From NCBI RefSeq assembly GCF_017676345.1, contig NZ_JAFFZM010000003.1, positions 248,001-312,000 of the forward strand: a stretch of DNA of 64,000 nt. Reading direction: 5' to 3'. This document shows positions 8,437 to 17,250 of this stretch, one piece after another; position 1 is the stretch's first letter; each line of letters begins with the position of its first letter. The notes under the pieces were generated by a model, which was not told where the DNA came from, searched no databases, and worked only from the letters and a program-made list of their open reading frames with translations. Made by a program: the position numbers and the translations under genes. Source of the stretch: Streptomyces smyrnaeus. Lineage in GTDB: Bacteria > Actinomycetota > Actinomycetes > Streptomycetales > Streptomycetaceae.

Positions 8437-9905
8437 ACGCCAACTGTGGCAGACCGGCCCGCGGGCCCCGCGGCACCGGCGGCGCCCGACCGCTCCTCCC
8501 GGAGCCCGAAGCGGGTGAAGGCCGTACGCCTCGGCAGCGGATAACTCTCCCGCCGCGTCATCGCGTTGAGGATCACCGCGCTGCGGTACGCCGCCAGCCC
8601 CAGATCCGGGGCGCCCACCCCGTGCGTGTGCCGCTCCGCGTTCTGCACGAAGACCGCACCAGTGACCGCGCGGTCCAGCACCAGCCGGTACTCCTCGTCC
8701 ACCAGCGGACGGTCCGAGCCGTCCCGCCGCAGATACGGGTGGAGCGCCGCCAGCATCCCGTCCGTCGCACGCTCGGTGTAACCCGTCGCCAGCACCACCG
8801 CGTCCGTAGTCAGGACACCGCGCTCCTCCTGCTCCGTGTGCTCCACGTGCAGCTCCAGTCCCGACCTGCCGCCCCTCCCGGCCGTCCGCACCCGCACCCC
8901 CGGGGTGAGCACCGCGTCCGGCCAGCCCCCGCCGTCACCGTCACCGCCACCGTCGTTCAGTGCCTGCGTCCTGCGGTACAGCTCGTCGTGCACCGCCGCC
9001 AGCGTCTCGGCGTCCACCGCCTTGTGCAGCTGCCACTGGCGCGGCAGCAGCCCGTCGCGCACCCGCTCGGACAGACCGTGGAAGTAGCGGGTGTAGTCCG
9101 GGGTGAAGTGTTCGAGCCCCAGCTTGCTGTACTCCATCGGCGCGAAAGCACCGCTGCGCGTCAGCCAGCGCAGCCGCTCCCGCCCCACCGGCCGCCTGCG
9201 CAGCAGATCCAGGAATACCTCCGCACCCGACTGACCCGACCCGATCACCGTCACATGCCCGGCCGCCAGCAGCTCCTCGCGATGCTCCAGATACTCCGAG
9301 GAGTGGTACACCGGAACCGACGGCGCCTCCGCCAACGGCCGCAGCGCCTGCGGCACATACGGTGCCGTACCGACCCCCAGCACCACGTTGCGCGCGTACG
9401 ACCTGCCCAGCGCCTCCGCCTCGCCGTGCGCGTCCAGCTGAGTGAAGTCGACCTCGAACAGCTCCTGTTCGGCGTTCCAGCGCACCGCGTCCACCTGGTG
9501 CCCGAAGTGCAGCCCCGGCACCCCCTCGCTCACCCAACGGCAGTACGCGTCGTACTCGGCCCGCTCGATGTGGAACCGCTCCGCGAAGTAGAACGGGAAC
9601 AGCCGCTCCCGCTCCCGCAGGAACCGCAGGAACGACCACGGGCTCGCCGGGTCCGCCAGCGTCACCAGGTCCGCCAGGAAAGGCACCTGCAGCGTCGCCC
9701 CCTCGATCAGCAGCCCGGGATGCCAGCGGAAGGCGGACCGCTGCTCGTAGAACGCGCACCGCAGCCCCGGCACCCCGTCCCCCAGCGCCGCCAGCGAAAG
9801 GTTGAACGGGCCGATCCCGACCCCCACCAGATCCAGCGGCTCCGCCGCCGACTCTGCCGCCGCCCGCGCTTCCTCGCCGTCCCTCACGCGTCCACTCCCT
9901 CGCAT
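8433..9905 (-). CDS. L-lysine/L-ornithine/diamine N-hydroxylase (SidA/IucD/DesB family)
   Basis: A 490-residue flavin-dependent N-monooxygenase that hydroxylates a terminal amine to build hydroxamate siderophores. The FAD-binding motif is DLVGVGIGPFNLSLAALG near residue 25, the NADPH-binding motif is VTVIGSGQSGAEVFLDLL in the middle, and the family C-terminal motif is VVLATGYTERATDG. In desferrioxamine pathways this enzyme (DesB) acts on cadaverine made by DesA; here it directly follows a PLP decarboxylase, overlapping it by 22 bases, so a diamine substrate is the best guess. An ornithine or lysine substrate is the alternative. No acyltransferase (DesC) or NIS synthetase (DesD) follows. Confidence 0.88.
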   Translation of the reverse strand: MRGSGRVRDGEEARAAAESAAEPLDLVGVGIGPFNLSLAALGDGVPGLRCAFYEQRSAFRWHPGLLIEGATLQVPFLADLVTLADPASPWSFLRFLRERERLFPFYFAERFHIERAEYDAYCRWVSEGVPGLHFGHQVDAVRWNAEQELFEVDFTQLDAHGEAEALGRSYARNVVLGVGTAPYVPQALRPLAEAPSVPVYHSSEYLEHREELLAAGHVTVIGSGQSGAEVFLDLLRRRPVGRERLRWLTRSGAFAPMEYSKLGLEHFTPDYTRYFHGLSERVRDGLLPRQWQLHKAVDAETLAAVHDELYRRTQALNDGGGDGDGGGWPDAVLTPGVRVRTAGRGGRSGLELHVEHTEQEERGVLTTDAVVLATGYTERATDGMLAALHPYLRRDGSDRPLVDEEYRLVLDRAVTGAVFVQNAERHTHGVGAPDLGLAAYRSAVILNAMTRRESYPLPRRTAFTRFGLREERSGAAGAAGPAGRSATVGV

Positions 9906-11551
9906 ACCGATCCCTCCGACTCCGGTCCCGCCACCTGCCCCGCCGCCGCACGATCCGCCGCCGTTGCCGTGTCCGCCGCCGCACCAGGCGACGCCGCCCG
10001 AGCCACCAGCTCCAGCAGCGCGGCCAGATCACTGCCCCGCACCGCCGGGTTGAGCAGCGTCACCTTCCACCACAGCCGGCCGCCCAGCGCAGCCCGGCCC
10101 AACACCGCCTGACCCCGCTCCAGCAACTGCCGGCGCACCCCCGCCACCAGCGCGTCGTCCCCGCCCACCGGGCGGAAGACCACCGTGGAGATCACCGGAC
10201 GCGCATACAGCTCGAACCGCTCGTCCCGCGCCAGCCGGTCCGCGAGCTCCGCCGCCGCCGCACAGGTGCGCTCCACCAACCGGGCCATCCCCGACCGCCC
10301 CAGCGCCCGCAGCGTCACCGCCACCTTCAGCACGTCCGGGCGCCGCGTCGTGCGCAACGAGCGCCCCAGCAGATCCGGCAGCCCCGCCTCGGTGTCGTCG
10401 TCCGCGTTGAGATAGTCGGCGCGATGGTCCAGGACGCCCAGCGCCGTCCGGTCCGGCACGGCCAGAAATCCGGCGGCCACCGGCTGCCAGCCCAGCTTGT
10501 GCAGATCGAACGTCACACTGTCGGCGCGCTCCAGACCCGCCAACCGCCCCCGCAGCGCCGCACTGAACAGCAGCGGACCGCCGTACGCCGCGTCCACGTG
10601 CAGCAGCGCGCCGTGCCGGTGCGCCACCTCGGCGAGCCGCGGCAGCGGATCCACCGCGCCCGTGTCCGTCGTCCCCGCCGTCGCCACCACCCATGGCACC
10701 GCGCCGGCCCGCCCCGACGCAGTCCGGTCCGCTGCCGCGTCGCCGCGCGCCAGATCCTCCAGCGCCGTCTCCAGCGCCGCGGGATCCAGCACCCCGCGGG
10801 GCGTCGGCACCACCAGCGGCGGCGCCATCCCCAGCAGCCACGCCGCACGGTGCACGCTGTGGTGCGCGTTCGCGCCGCACACCACGCGCACCGGGCCGCC
10901 ATCACCCTCCGCCGCGGTGCTGGCCCGCTCCCGGGCCAGTAGCAGCGCGAGCTGGTTCGCCTCCGTACCACCGGTCGTCACCAGCGCGTCCGGCCCCGCC
11001 GCCGAGGCGTCCGGCCCCACCGCCGCACCCGCCGAGGGGAAGACCAGCCGCGCCAGCGCACCGCACACCAGCGTCTCCAGCTCCGAGGCGGCGGGCGCCT
11101 GATCCCACGAGTCCAGCGACGGGTTCAACGCGCTGGCCGCCACATCGGCGGCGGCCGCCACCGCCAGCGGCGGACAGTGCAGATGAGCGGCGCACAGCGG
11201 GTCCGCGGGGTCGGCGGCCCCCCGCGCCACCGCGTCGACCAGGACGTCCAGCGCCTCGGTGGCCCCAGCGCCCCGCTCCGGCAACACCGCACCCACAGCC
11301 GCCCGCACCCGCGCGGCGACCGCCTCGGGACCGCCGGCCGGCAGCGGCCCGCCGCGCTCCACCGCCCCCCGCGACAACGCTCCCACCACCGTGCCGAGCA
11401 GTGGGCGCAGCGCGGCCGGACCGGCGGCCCCGCCCGCGAGCAACTGACCGGTGTCCGGGCCCGGTCCCGGTTCAGGACCGGGATCCGGACCTGCCCTTCC
11501 CCCCGGTCCCGGGGCGACATCCTGCAGGCCATCGACGGTGAACGCAGACAT
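9884..11551 (-). CDS. PLP-dependent amino acid decarboxylase (group II, DesA/Ddc-like)
   Basis: A fold-type I PLP enzyme of the group II decarboxylase family, about 555 residues. The cofactor lysine is in TFDLHKLGWQPVAAG. The phosphate-binding region reads ALVTTGGTEANQLALLLARE, and the Asp contacting the pyridine nitrogen lies in LLHVDAAYGGP. The substrate is probably lysine, ornithine or diaminobutyrate, giving a diamine for the next enzyme. ATG 11551 (MSAFTVDG) is chosen over an in-frame ATG at 11587, which adds residues unlike the family. The first 70 residues are Gly/Pro/Ala-rich. The gene lies 55 bases downstream of an iron-box-like operator and opens an overlapping three-gene operon. 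Confidence 0.82.
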   Translation of the reverse strand: MSAFTVDGLQDVAPGPGGRAGPDPGPEPGPGPDTGQLLAGGAAGPAALRPLLGTVVGALSRGAVERGGPLPAGGPEAVAARVRAAVGAVLPERGAGATEALDVLVDAVARGAADPADPLCAAHLHCPPLAVAAAADVAASALNPSLDSWDQAPAASELETLVCGALARLVFPSAGAAVGPDASAAGPDALVTTGGTEANQLALLLARERASTAAEGDGGPVRVVCGANAHHSVHRAAWLLGMAPPLVVPTPRGVLDPAALETALEDLARGDAAADRTASGRAGAVPWVVATAGTTDTGAVDPLPRLAEVAHRHGALLHVDAAYGGPLLFSAALRGRLAGLERADSVTFDLHKLGWQPVAAGFLAVPDRTALGVLDHRADYLNADDDTEAGLPDLLGRSLRTTRRPDVLKVAVTLRALGRSGMARLVERTCAAAAELADRLARDERFELYARPVISTVVFRPVGGDDALVAGVRRQLLERGQAVLGRAALGGRLWWKVTLLNPAVRGSDLAALLELVARAASPGAAADTATAADRAAAGQVAGPESEGSVCEGVDA

Positions 11552-11605
11552 GGCGGCTCTTTCGTACGCGGCGGCCGAACCGAACACGACGGCGGCCTTG
11601 GGTGG

Positions 11606-11624
11606 TTAGGGCGACCTAACTTAG
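11606..11624 (-). promoter_or_regulatory. Iron-box-like operator (DmdR/IdeR type)
   Basis: On the minus strand the 19 bases read CTAAGTTAGGTCGCCCTAA. The core GTTAGG-TCGC-CCTAA matches the second half and centre of the actinobacterial iron box (TTAGGTTAGGCTCACCTAA); about 13-14 of 19 positions agree. It lies 55 bases before the decarboxylase start, where Fe-DmdR would block transcription under iron sufficiency. The position before siderophore-type genes supports the call. Confidence 0.75.
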
Positions 11625-11785
11625 GTGCCGTGCGCCCCACCACCCGACGATCTCCGCGCTACTTCGCCCGAAGGAGGTAGCCGGGAGCCGATCCGCGCGA
11701 CGGATCTGATAAAAGGGTCGCCGCGCGCACCTGCCGCCCGCACCTGCCCGCCCGCCCGCCGACGGGCCCGCAGCCGCGTCGCCGC

Positions 11786-14350
11786 TCAGGAGATCGCCGC
11801 GCGCACCCCCAGCGCACGCCGCAGATCATCGAGCTGATCCTCCAGCCGACGCCGCAGCGCCGGGACCGGACGACCCGAGGCCAGACACTCCTCACCCCGG
11901 GTCAGCGTCTCCTCGTCCACGAAGACGGCCGGGAACGCGTACCGCCCCGCCGCCTCCGCCAGCGCCGGGCCCCGCCGCGCCGCCAACGGCACCACATCCG
12001 TGAAGTACCGCGCCACGAACCCGTGCAGCAGCCCCGACTGCTCCGGCTGCCAGAAACCCTGCGCCGTCGCCGTGAACAGATAGTTCGACAACGCGTCCGC
12101 AGGGCCGAACATGTCCTCCCACGCCTTCTCCTTGGCCGCCGCCTCGGGCAGCGCCGCCCGGCACCGGGCAGCGGCCTCCGCACCGCGCGCACTCGCATCG
12201 GCCGCCCGGGCCTCCTCGATCTCGGCAGTATCCACCGCACCCAGCACCGAAAGCCGCAACAGCAGCCGCCACCGCAGCTCCACATCCAGAGCCGGACCGC
12301 CCCCCGGCACCTCGCCCGCCGCCTGCCACGCCAGCAGCTCCGCCGGCTCGGTCGCGCAGTCGATGAAATACCGCGCAGCCGTCAGCCGCACCCCCGAACC
12401 ACCGGCACCCGCCCCACTTACGACACCGCCGCCACCCCCGGCGGCCAGCAACTCCCGACACACCTCGCCCAGCAGCCCCAGCGCCTCCGTGCGCTGGGCA
12501 CCTGAGAGACAGCGGTCGGCCGCATACCCCCGCGCGAACGCCAGCACCCCCTGCACCACTGCGTTGTCCGTCTCGAACGGCAGATGTGCCCGCGCCATCC
12601 GCACATACTCCAACGGGCCCAACTCGGCCTCCCGCAGCATGTCCCGCGCCGCGTTCCACACCACCGCACGCGACAACTGCCCCGGCAACCCGGACAGCAC
12701 CGAACGCACCGTCCCCCACGAGACGGGATCCAGCCGCACCTTCGCATACGTCCAGTCCAGATCATTGACCAGCACCAGATCCGGACGCGGCCCGTCCAAC
12801 GTCACCGTCAACCGGCCCCCGTCCGGCGGCACATCCCGCTCCAGCCGCTCCCGCAGCACCAACCGCGACTCGTCCGCCGCAGCCCGGTCGTACAACCCCA
12901 CCGCCAACCGGTGCGGACGATCACCCCGATGCTCCACATCCACGTACCACCGCCGGGCCCCCGACTCGCCCACCCGCGGCACCAGCGTGTCCACCCCCGT
13001 CGTACGCAGCCAGCTCTCCGCCCAGCCACGCACATCCCGGTCCGAAGCACGGGCCAGCGAGTCCAGGAAGTCCGCGAGCGTCGCATTGCCGAACCGGTGC
13101 CGGGCGAAATGCTCGTTGATGCCCGCCAGGAAACTCTTCTCACCCAGCCACACCACCAGCTGCCGCAGCGCCGACGCGCCCTTCGCATACGAGATCCCGT
13201 CGAAGTTGCCCAGCGCCGCCGCCGTGTCCGGCACCGCGTCCGGATCCGGCGCCACCGGATGTGTCGAAGGCCGCTCGTCCGCGTCGTAACCCCAGCTCTT
13301 GCGCGCCACCGCGAAGTCCGTCCAGGTGTCGCCGAAGCGCGTCGCCTCGCTCAACACCTGATACCCCATGTACTCCGCGAACGACTCGTTCAGCCAGATG
13401 TCGTCCCACCAGCGCAGCGTCACCAGATCGCCGAACCACATGTGCGCCATCTCGTGCGCGATCACCATGGCCCGCGTCTGCTGCTCGGTCTCCGTGACGG
13501 CCGAACGGTGGATGAACTCGTCCCGGAAGGTCACCAGACCAGGATTCTCCATCGCACCCGCGTTGAACTCCGGCACGAAAGCCTGATCGTAGGAGTCGAA
13601 CGGATACGGCTCGTCGAAGATCTCGTGATAGCGGTCGAAGCAGCGCCGCGTCACCTCCAGCAACTCCGCCGCGTCCGCCTCCAGATACCGGCCCAGCGAG
13701 CTGCGCACATGCAGCCCGAACGGCAGCCCCGCGTGCTCGGTGCGCACCGAATGGAACGGGCCCGCCGCCACCGCCATCAGATAGGTACTGATCGGCGGCG
13801 TGGGCGCACACTCCCACCGGCCGGCGCCGCTGCCGGCCTCCCCGACGCGGGCGGCCACACCGTTGCCCAGCACCGTCCATCCCTCGGGCGCCGTCACCGA
13901 CACCCGGAAGACCGCCTTCAGATCCGGCTGGTCGAAACAGGCGAACACCAACGGCGCATCGGTGACACAGCACTGCGTGTACACGTACACCTTGCCGTCC
14001 TGCGGATCCGTGAACCGGTGCATGCCCTCGCCCACCCGCGAGTACGGCATCAACGCCTCGACCCGGAGCACATGCTCCCCGGCCGCCAGCCCGCGCAGCG
14101 GCAACCGCCCCTCGCGCAGCTCGCCCGGATCGATCGCCGCCCCGTCCAGCTCCGCCCGCACCAGCCGGCTCGGCCGCAGCTCCACGAACGTGTCCACCCC
14201 CGCCTCCAGCGCGGCGAACCGCACCACGGTCGTGGACCCGAACACCTCCTCCCCCCGGGTCAGGTCAAGATCCACCGCATACTGCTCGACCCTGACAACC
14301 CGGGCCCGCCCCTGCGCTTCCGCACACGTCAACACGACCATGCGCGCCAT
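11786..14350 (-). CDS. pepN: Aminopeptidase N (M1 metallopeptidase)
   Basis: A 854-residue cytoplasmic zinc aminopeptidase. The substrate-recognition motif GAMEN is at about residues 265-269 and the zinc site HEMAH at 299-303, followed by the third ligand Glu in WLNESFAEY. The C-terminal ERAP1-like helical domain is complete. ATG 14350 (MARMVVLTCAEAQGRARVV) is preferred because the family start, a short helix ending in EAQ-RA, follows directly; the ATG three codons later is almost equally good. Upstream in-frame codons would run into the divergent regulator gene. Actinobacteria usually carry one or more such enzymes for peptide turnover. Confidence 0.95.
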   Translation of the reverse strand: MARMVVLTCAEAQGRARVVRVEQYAVDLDLTRGEEVFGSTTVVRFAALEAGVDTFVELRPSRLVRAELDGAAIDPGELREGRLPLRGLAAGEHVLRVEALMPYSRVGEGMHRFTDPQDGKVYVYTQCCVTDAPLVFACFDQPDLKAVFRVSVTAPEGWTVLGNGVAARVGEAGSGAGRWECAPTPPISTYLMAVAAGPFHSVRTEHAGLPFGLHVRSSLGRYLEADAAELLEVTRRCFDRYHEIFDEPYPFDSYDQAFVPEFNAGAMENPGLVTFRDEFIHRSAVTETEQQTRAMVIAHEMAHMWFGDLVTLRWWDDIWLNESFAEYMGYQVLSEATRFGDTWTDFAVARKSWGYDADERPSTHPVAPDPDAVPDTAAALGNFDGISYAKGASALRQLVVWLGEKSFLAGINEHFARHRFGNATLADFLDSLARASDRDVRGWAESWLRTTGVDTLVPRVGESGARRWYVDVEHRGDRPHRLAVGLYDRAAADESRLVLRERLERDVPPDGGRLTVTLDGPRPDLVLVNDLDWTYAKVRLDPVSWGTVRSVLSGLPGQLSRAVVWNAARDMLREAELGPLEYVRMARAHLPFETDNAVVQGVLAFARGYAADRCLSGAQRTEALGLLGEVCRELLAAGGGGGVVSGAGAGGSGVRLTAARYFIDCATEPAELLAWQAAGEVPGGGPALDVELRWRLLLRLSVLGAVDTAEIEEARAADASARGAEAAARCRAALPEAAAKEKAWEDMFGPADALSNYLFTATAQGFWQPEQSGLLHGFVARYFTDVVPLAARRGPALAEAAGRYAFPAVFVDEETLTRGEECLASGRPVPALRRRLEDQLDDLRRALGVRAAIS

Positions 14351-14541
14351 AGTGCCCCACACGGGTACATCGCGCACCGGTAGCCGCGCACAGCGGATCA
14401 CCACCGAGCGCCACCGCCCACCACCGGGCGCCACCCCGCGACGGCCTCCGTCCGTCCCCCGTGAGGGGCACCCGCACCGTGTCCGGATATGACAGAAGAC
14501 CGTCATTGCCGCCATGACCGACCAGGCGTGACGATGAGCGC

Positions 14542-15525
14542 ATGACCACAACCCGCCGGGTCGTCATCGCGGTCTTCACCGATGTCGACCTCCTCGATGT
14601 CACCGGCCCGGCCGAGGTGTTCGCGCTCGCCAACCGGGAGACCGGCGGCCGGGCGGGCTACCAGGTGCAGCTCGCCGGCCCCGCCGCCGGAGTGATCACC
14701 ACATCCGCGGGGATACGGCTGGTCGCGGACCTCTCGTTCGCCGAGGTCGACGGCGTTCTCGACACGCTGCTGGTGCCCGGCGCCGTGGACATGCCCCCCG
14801 AAGGGCCGGTCGCCAGGATCGACCCCGACATCGTGGCGTGGCTCAAGACGACCGCGCCGCTGGCCCGGCGCGTGGCGTCGGTCTGCGTGGGCGCACACCT
14901 GCTGGCCGCGGCCGGCCTGCTGGACGGCAAGACGGCCACCACCCACTGGACGACCGCCGCACAACTGGCCACCGACCACCCGGCGGTGACGGTGGACCCC
15001 GACCCGATCTTCGTACGGTGCGGAAACGTGTGGACCGGCGCCGGTATCAGCGCCTGCATGGACCTCGCACTGGCACTGGTGGCCGAGGACCTGGGCGAGG
15101 ACATCGCCCTGGCGGTGGCCCGGCAACTGGTCATGTACCTCAAACGCCAAGGCGGCCAGAGCCAGTTCTCGGTTCCGCTGAGCCGGCCGCCGGCCACCCG
15201 CCGGGACATCGACGAACTACGGATGTTCATCGCCGACCACCTGGACGGCGACCTGTCCGCCGCCGCCCTCGCCGCACACATGTGCCTGAGCGAACGGCAC
15301 TTCGCCCGGGTCTTCCGCCAGGAGACCGGCACCACCCCCGCCGCATACGTCGAGGCCGCCCGGGTGGAGGCGGCCCGCCGCCTGCTGGAGAGCACCGACC
15401 AGCCGCTGGACCGGATCGCCACCGCCTGCGGACTCGGCTCGGTGGAAACCCTCCACCGAGCGCTGCGCAAACAGATCGGCACCACCCCGGCGGCCTACCG
15501 CCGCCGCTTCCGCACCGCCGGCTGA
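14542..15525 (+). CDS. DJ-1/PfpI-domain AraC-type regulator (GlxA/FtrA family)
   Basis: A 327-residue regulator with an N-terminal class I glutamine-amidotransferase-like domain (residues about 5-180) and a C-terminal AraC DNA-binding domain (about 225-325). The nucleophile-elbow cysteine region reads ASVCVGAHLLAAAGLLDGK, where the Cys is retained but works as a sensor rather than a catalyst in this family. The recognition helices contain HMCLSERHFARVFRQETG and CGLGSVETLHRALRKQIG. It is divergent from pepN and lies 50 bases upstream of an isochorismatase-like gene that it probably controls. Confidence 0.9.
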   Translation: MTTTRRVVIAVFTDVDLLDVTGPAEVFALANRETGGRAGYQVQLAGPAAGVITTSAGIRLVADLSFAEVDGVLDTLLVPGAVDMPPEGPVARIDPDIVAWLKTTAPLARRVASVCVGAHLLAAAGLLDGKTATTHWTTAAQLATDHPAVTVDPDPIFVRCGNVWTGAGISACMDLALALVAEDLGEDIALAVARQLVMYLKRQGGQSQFSVPLSRPPATRRDIDELRMFIADHLDGDLSAAALAAHMCLSERHFARVFRQETGTTPAAYVEAARVEAARRLLESTDQPLDRIATACGLGSVETLHRALRKQIGTTPAAYRRRFRTAG

Positions 15526-15575
15526 ACCCCTGCCGACCCCCTGCCGAACCGACACTCATGAAACGGAGCCCTGCC

Positions 15576-16202
15576 ATGACCGCTGCCCCGACTGCTTCCC
15601 CGACCCCTTCCCCGAGCCTGCGGGAGGTGATCGGCCTCGACAACCGACTTCCCCGGCTCGCCGAGACCACCCTCGTCATGATCGACTTCCAGAACACCTA
15701 CCGCACCGGCGTCATGACCCTCGAAGGCGCCGAGCCGGCCCTCGCAGCCGGAGCCCGCCTGCTGGCCGCCGCCCGCGCCGCGGGCACCCCCGTCGTCCAC
15801 ATCGTCAACGACGGCGGCGAGGACACCCCCTACGACATCCGCGCCGACATCGGCGCCATCAGCCCCGAAGTCGCCCCTGCCGACGGAGAACCCGTCGTGG
15901 TCAAGCACCACCCCGACGCCTTCCACGACACGGACCTGGACAAGATCCTGCGAGAACTCGGCGCTGGCACACAGCTGGTGCTGGCCGGCTTCATGACCCA
16001 CATGTGTGTCACCTTCACAGCCCAGGGCGCCTTCAACCTCGGCTACCGCCCCACCGTCGTCGCCGAGGCCACCGCCACCCGGTCCCTGGCCGCCCCCGAC
16101 GCCACCGTCATCCCAGCCGCCACCCTCCATCTGGCCGCCCTCACCACCATCGCCGACCTCTTCGGCCCCATCGCCCCCACCGTCGCCGACCTCACCCCCT
16201 AG
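15576..16202 (+). CDS. Isochorismatase-family cysteine hydrolase
   Basis: A 208-residue hydrolase of the isochorismatase/nicotinamidase fold. The catalytic triad candidates are visible: Asp in LVMIDFQNTYRTG, Lys in VVVKHHPDAFHDT, and Cys in FMTHMCVTFTAQG, with the conserved cis-peptide region before the Cys. The true substrate is unknown; related Streptomyces proteins are amidases rather than isochorismatases. ATG 15576 is preferred because CGGAG precedes it by seven bases; ATG 15558 is in frame but lacks a site. It follows the DJ-1/AraC regulator. Its stop codon shares the CTAG tetramer with the stop of the convergent LAGLIDADG gene. Confidence 0.88.
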   Translation: MTAAPTASPTPSPSLREVIGLDNRLPRLAETTLVMIDFQNTYRTGVMTLEGAEPALAAGARLLAAARAAGTPVVHIVNDGGEDTPYDIRADIGAISPEVAPADGEPVVVKHHPDAFHDTDLDKILRELGAGTQLVLAGFMTHMCVTFTAQGAFNLGYRPTVVAEATATRSLAAPDATVIPAATLHLAALTTIADLFGPIAPTVADLTP

Positions 16203-16969
16203 TACTTGGCCCCGACGTGCGCGTCCATCAGCGCCACGGAGGCACGACGGGCGACGGAGATGTTGTACGGCTCCGCGCCGCGCTTGGTGACCTTCCACTC
16301 GACCCCGACCTGATCAAGGGTGCGGCAGTAGATCTGCCGAACGTCATCGGACTTGTTGGTGAAGAAGTAGCGCGGGTACTCGTAGCGCTTCCGCTGCCCG
16401 CCGACCATACGCGTGGTCCAGTTCGTGATCCGGCAGCCGTCTGAGTGCACGAGCCCACGGATCAGCTCCCAGGGGTACACGTCAACGATCTCCTGCTGCC
16501 AGGGGGCCAGTACGATCCGGCGCCCGTGCTTCCTGCCGGGTCCGTGCTGGGGAAAGAGGCAGGGCCAGTGACTGGAGTAGGCGGTCACATTGACGCAGCC
16601 AGGACGCTGGACGCGGCAGACCTTGTTCTCCGGTCGGACCAGGCGCATCGCCTGTTCGCAGGCGTCGATGAGCCCGGGCCAGACGTCCGCGCACGCGATC
16701 CGGAGAGTGTAGGTGCGGGCCAGCCGACTGACGCAGCCGTCTCCGAGGTAGAGGCCTAAGAGGTAGCTGTAGGCAGCGACGTCCGCCGGTGGTCGAGGAG
16801 GAGAGGAGCACCGCTCACATGTGGTGGTGCATCGGCGGCTCGGGTGGAGCCTCTGCTGCCACGAGCGGAGGCACCACCGCGAGATGCCGGTCTGCTTGCT
16901 GACGGAGTTGAGGCTGCGGCCCTGCGCGACGAGTGCGAGAGCGCGCCTCCTCGTGTTGATGTCGTACAT
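16199..16969 (-). CDS. HTH plus LAGLIDADG homing-endonuclease-like protein
   Basis: A 256-residue protein. Residues about 10-40 (ALALVAQGRSLNSVSKQTGI) look like a homeodomain-type helix-turn-helix, and residues 47-54 carry a C-x3-C-x2-C cluster. Two LAGLIDADG-type motifs follow: YLLGLYLGDGC with Asp77, and ELIRGLVHSDGC with Asp177. Each ends in the acidic residue needed for metal binding, so a monomeric double-motif nuclease or a domesticated DNA-binding protein is expected. No intein or intron host surrounds it. The start lies 111 bases downstream of the CAA tRNA on the same strand, so the two may be co-transcribed. Whether it still cuts DNA cannot be told. Confidence 0.8.
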   Translation of the reverse strand: MYDINTRRRALALVAQGRSLNSVSKQTGISRWCLRSWQQRLHPSRRCTTTCERCSSPPRPPADVAAYSYLLGLYLGDGCVSRLARTYTLRIACADVWPGLIDACEQAMRLVRPENKVCRVQRPGCVNVTAYSSHWPCLFPQHGPGRKHGRRIVLAPWQQEIVDVYPWELIRGLVHSDGCRITNWTTRMVGGQRKRYEYPRYFFTNKSDDVRQIYCRTLDQVGVEWKVTKRGAEPYNISVARRASVALMDAHVGAKY

Positions 16970-17079
16970 GCGAGCAGCATTCGCTGATACGTACGACGCG
17001 GGAGGGTGAAAGGGGCTCCGTTAGCTCGATGGAGTGGAGTCAGTCGCTTTCGCTTGTCACCTTGGAATCGAAGGTGAAG

Positions 17080-17154
17080 TGCCCCGGGTCGGACTCGAAC
17101 CGACACTGTATGGGTTTTGAATCCATTGTCTGCTGCCAATTGGACTACCGGGGC
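17080..17154 (-). tRNA. tRNA with anticodon CAA (class I fold, Leu codon UUG)
   Basis: The acceptor stem GCCCCGG/CCGGGGC pairs perfectly, with discriminator A and no encoded CCA. Other canonical features are U8, a three-pair D stem (GTC/GAC), GG in the D loop, T33, A37, and a T arm GTCGG-TTCGAGT-CCGAC. The anticodon stem ATGGA/CCCAT has four pairs and an A-C mismatch next to the loop TTCAAAA, giving anticodon CAA. The variable region is only five bases (ACAGT). Bacterial leucine tRNAs are class II with a long variable arm, so the leucine identity is doubtful. Confidence 0.85.
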
Positions 17155-17250
17155 CAACGGAATCGCAGGCTAACGCCTACCCGCTGTGTTCTCACTTTAC
17201 AACACCTAGGTAGGCTCGAAGGTCCCACCTGTGCGGAAACGAGGAGCCAA

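Noticed and set aside
14270-14300. TTGTCAGGGTC on the minus strand near the pepN start
   Set aside because: It lies within the coding region and the downstream hexamer TATGCG does not fit TANNNT.
17100-17130. A tRNA on the plus strand with anticodon TTG (Gln)
   Set aside because: The plus-strand reading gives a TTTTGAA loop, but the T-loop TTCGAGTC and the U8, A14, GG and U33 landmarks exist only on the minus strand.
16199-17154. An integrated element with tRNA attachment site
   Set aside because: No integrase is present and no second copy of the tRNA 3' end was seen on the far side of the LAGLIDADG gene.
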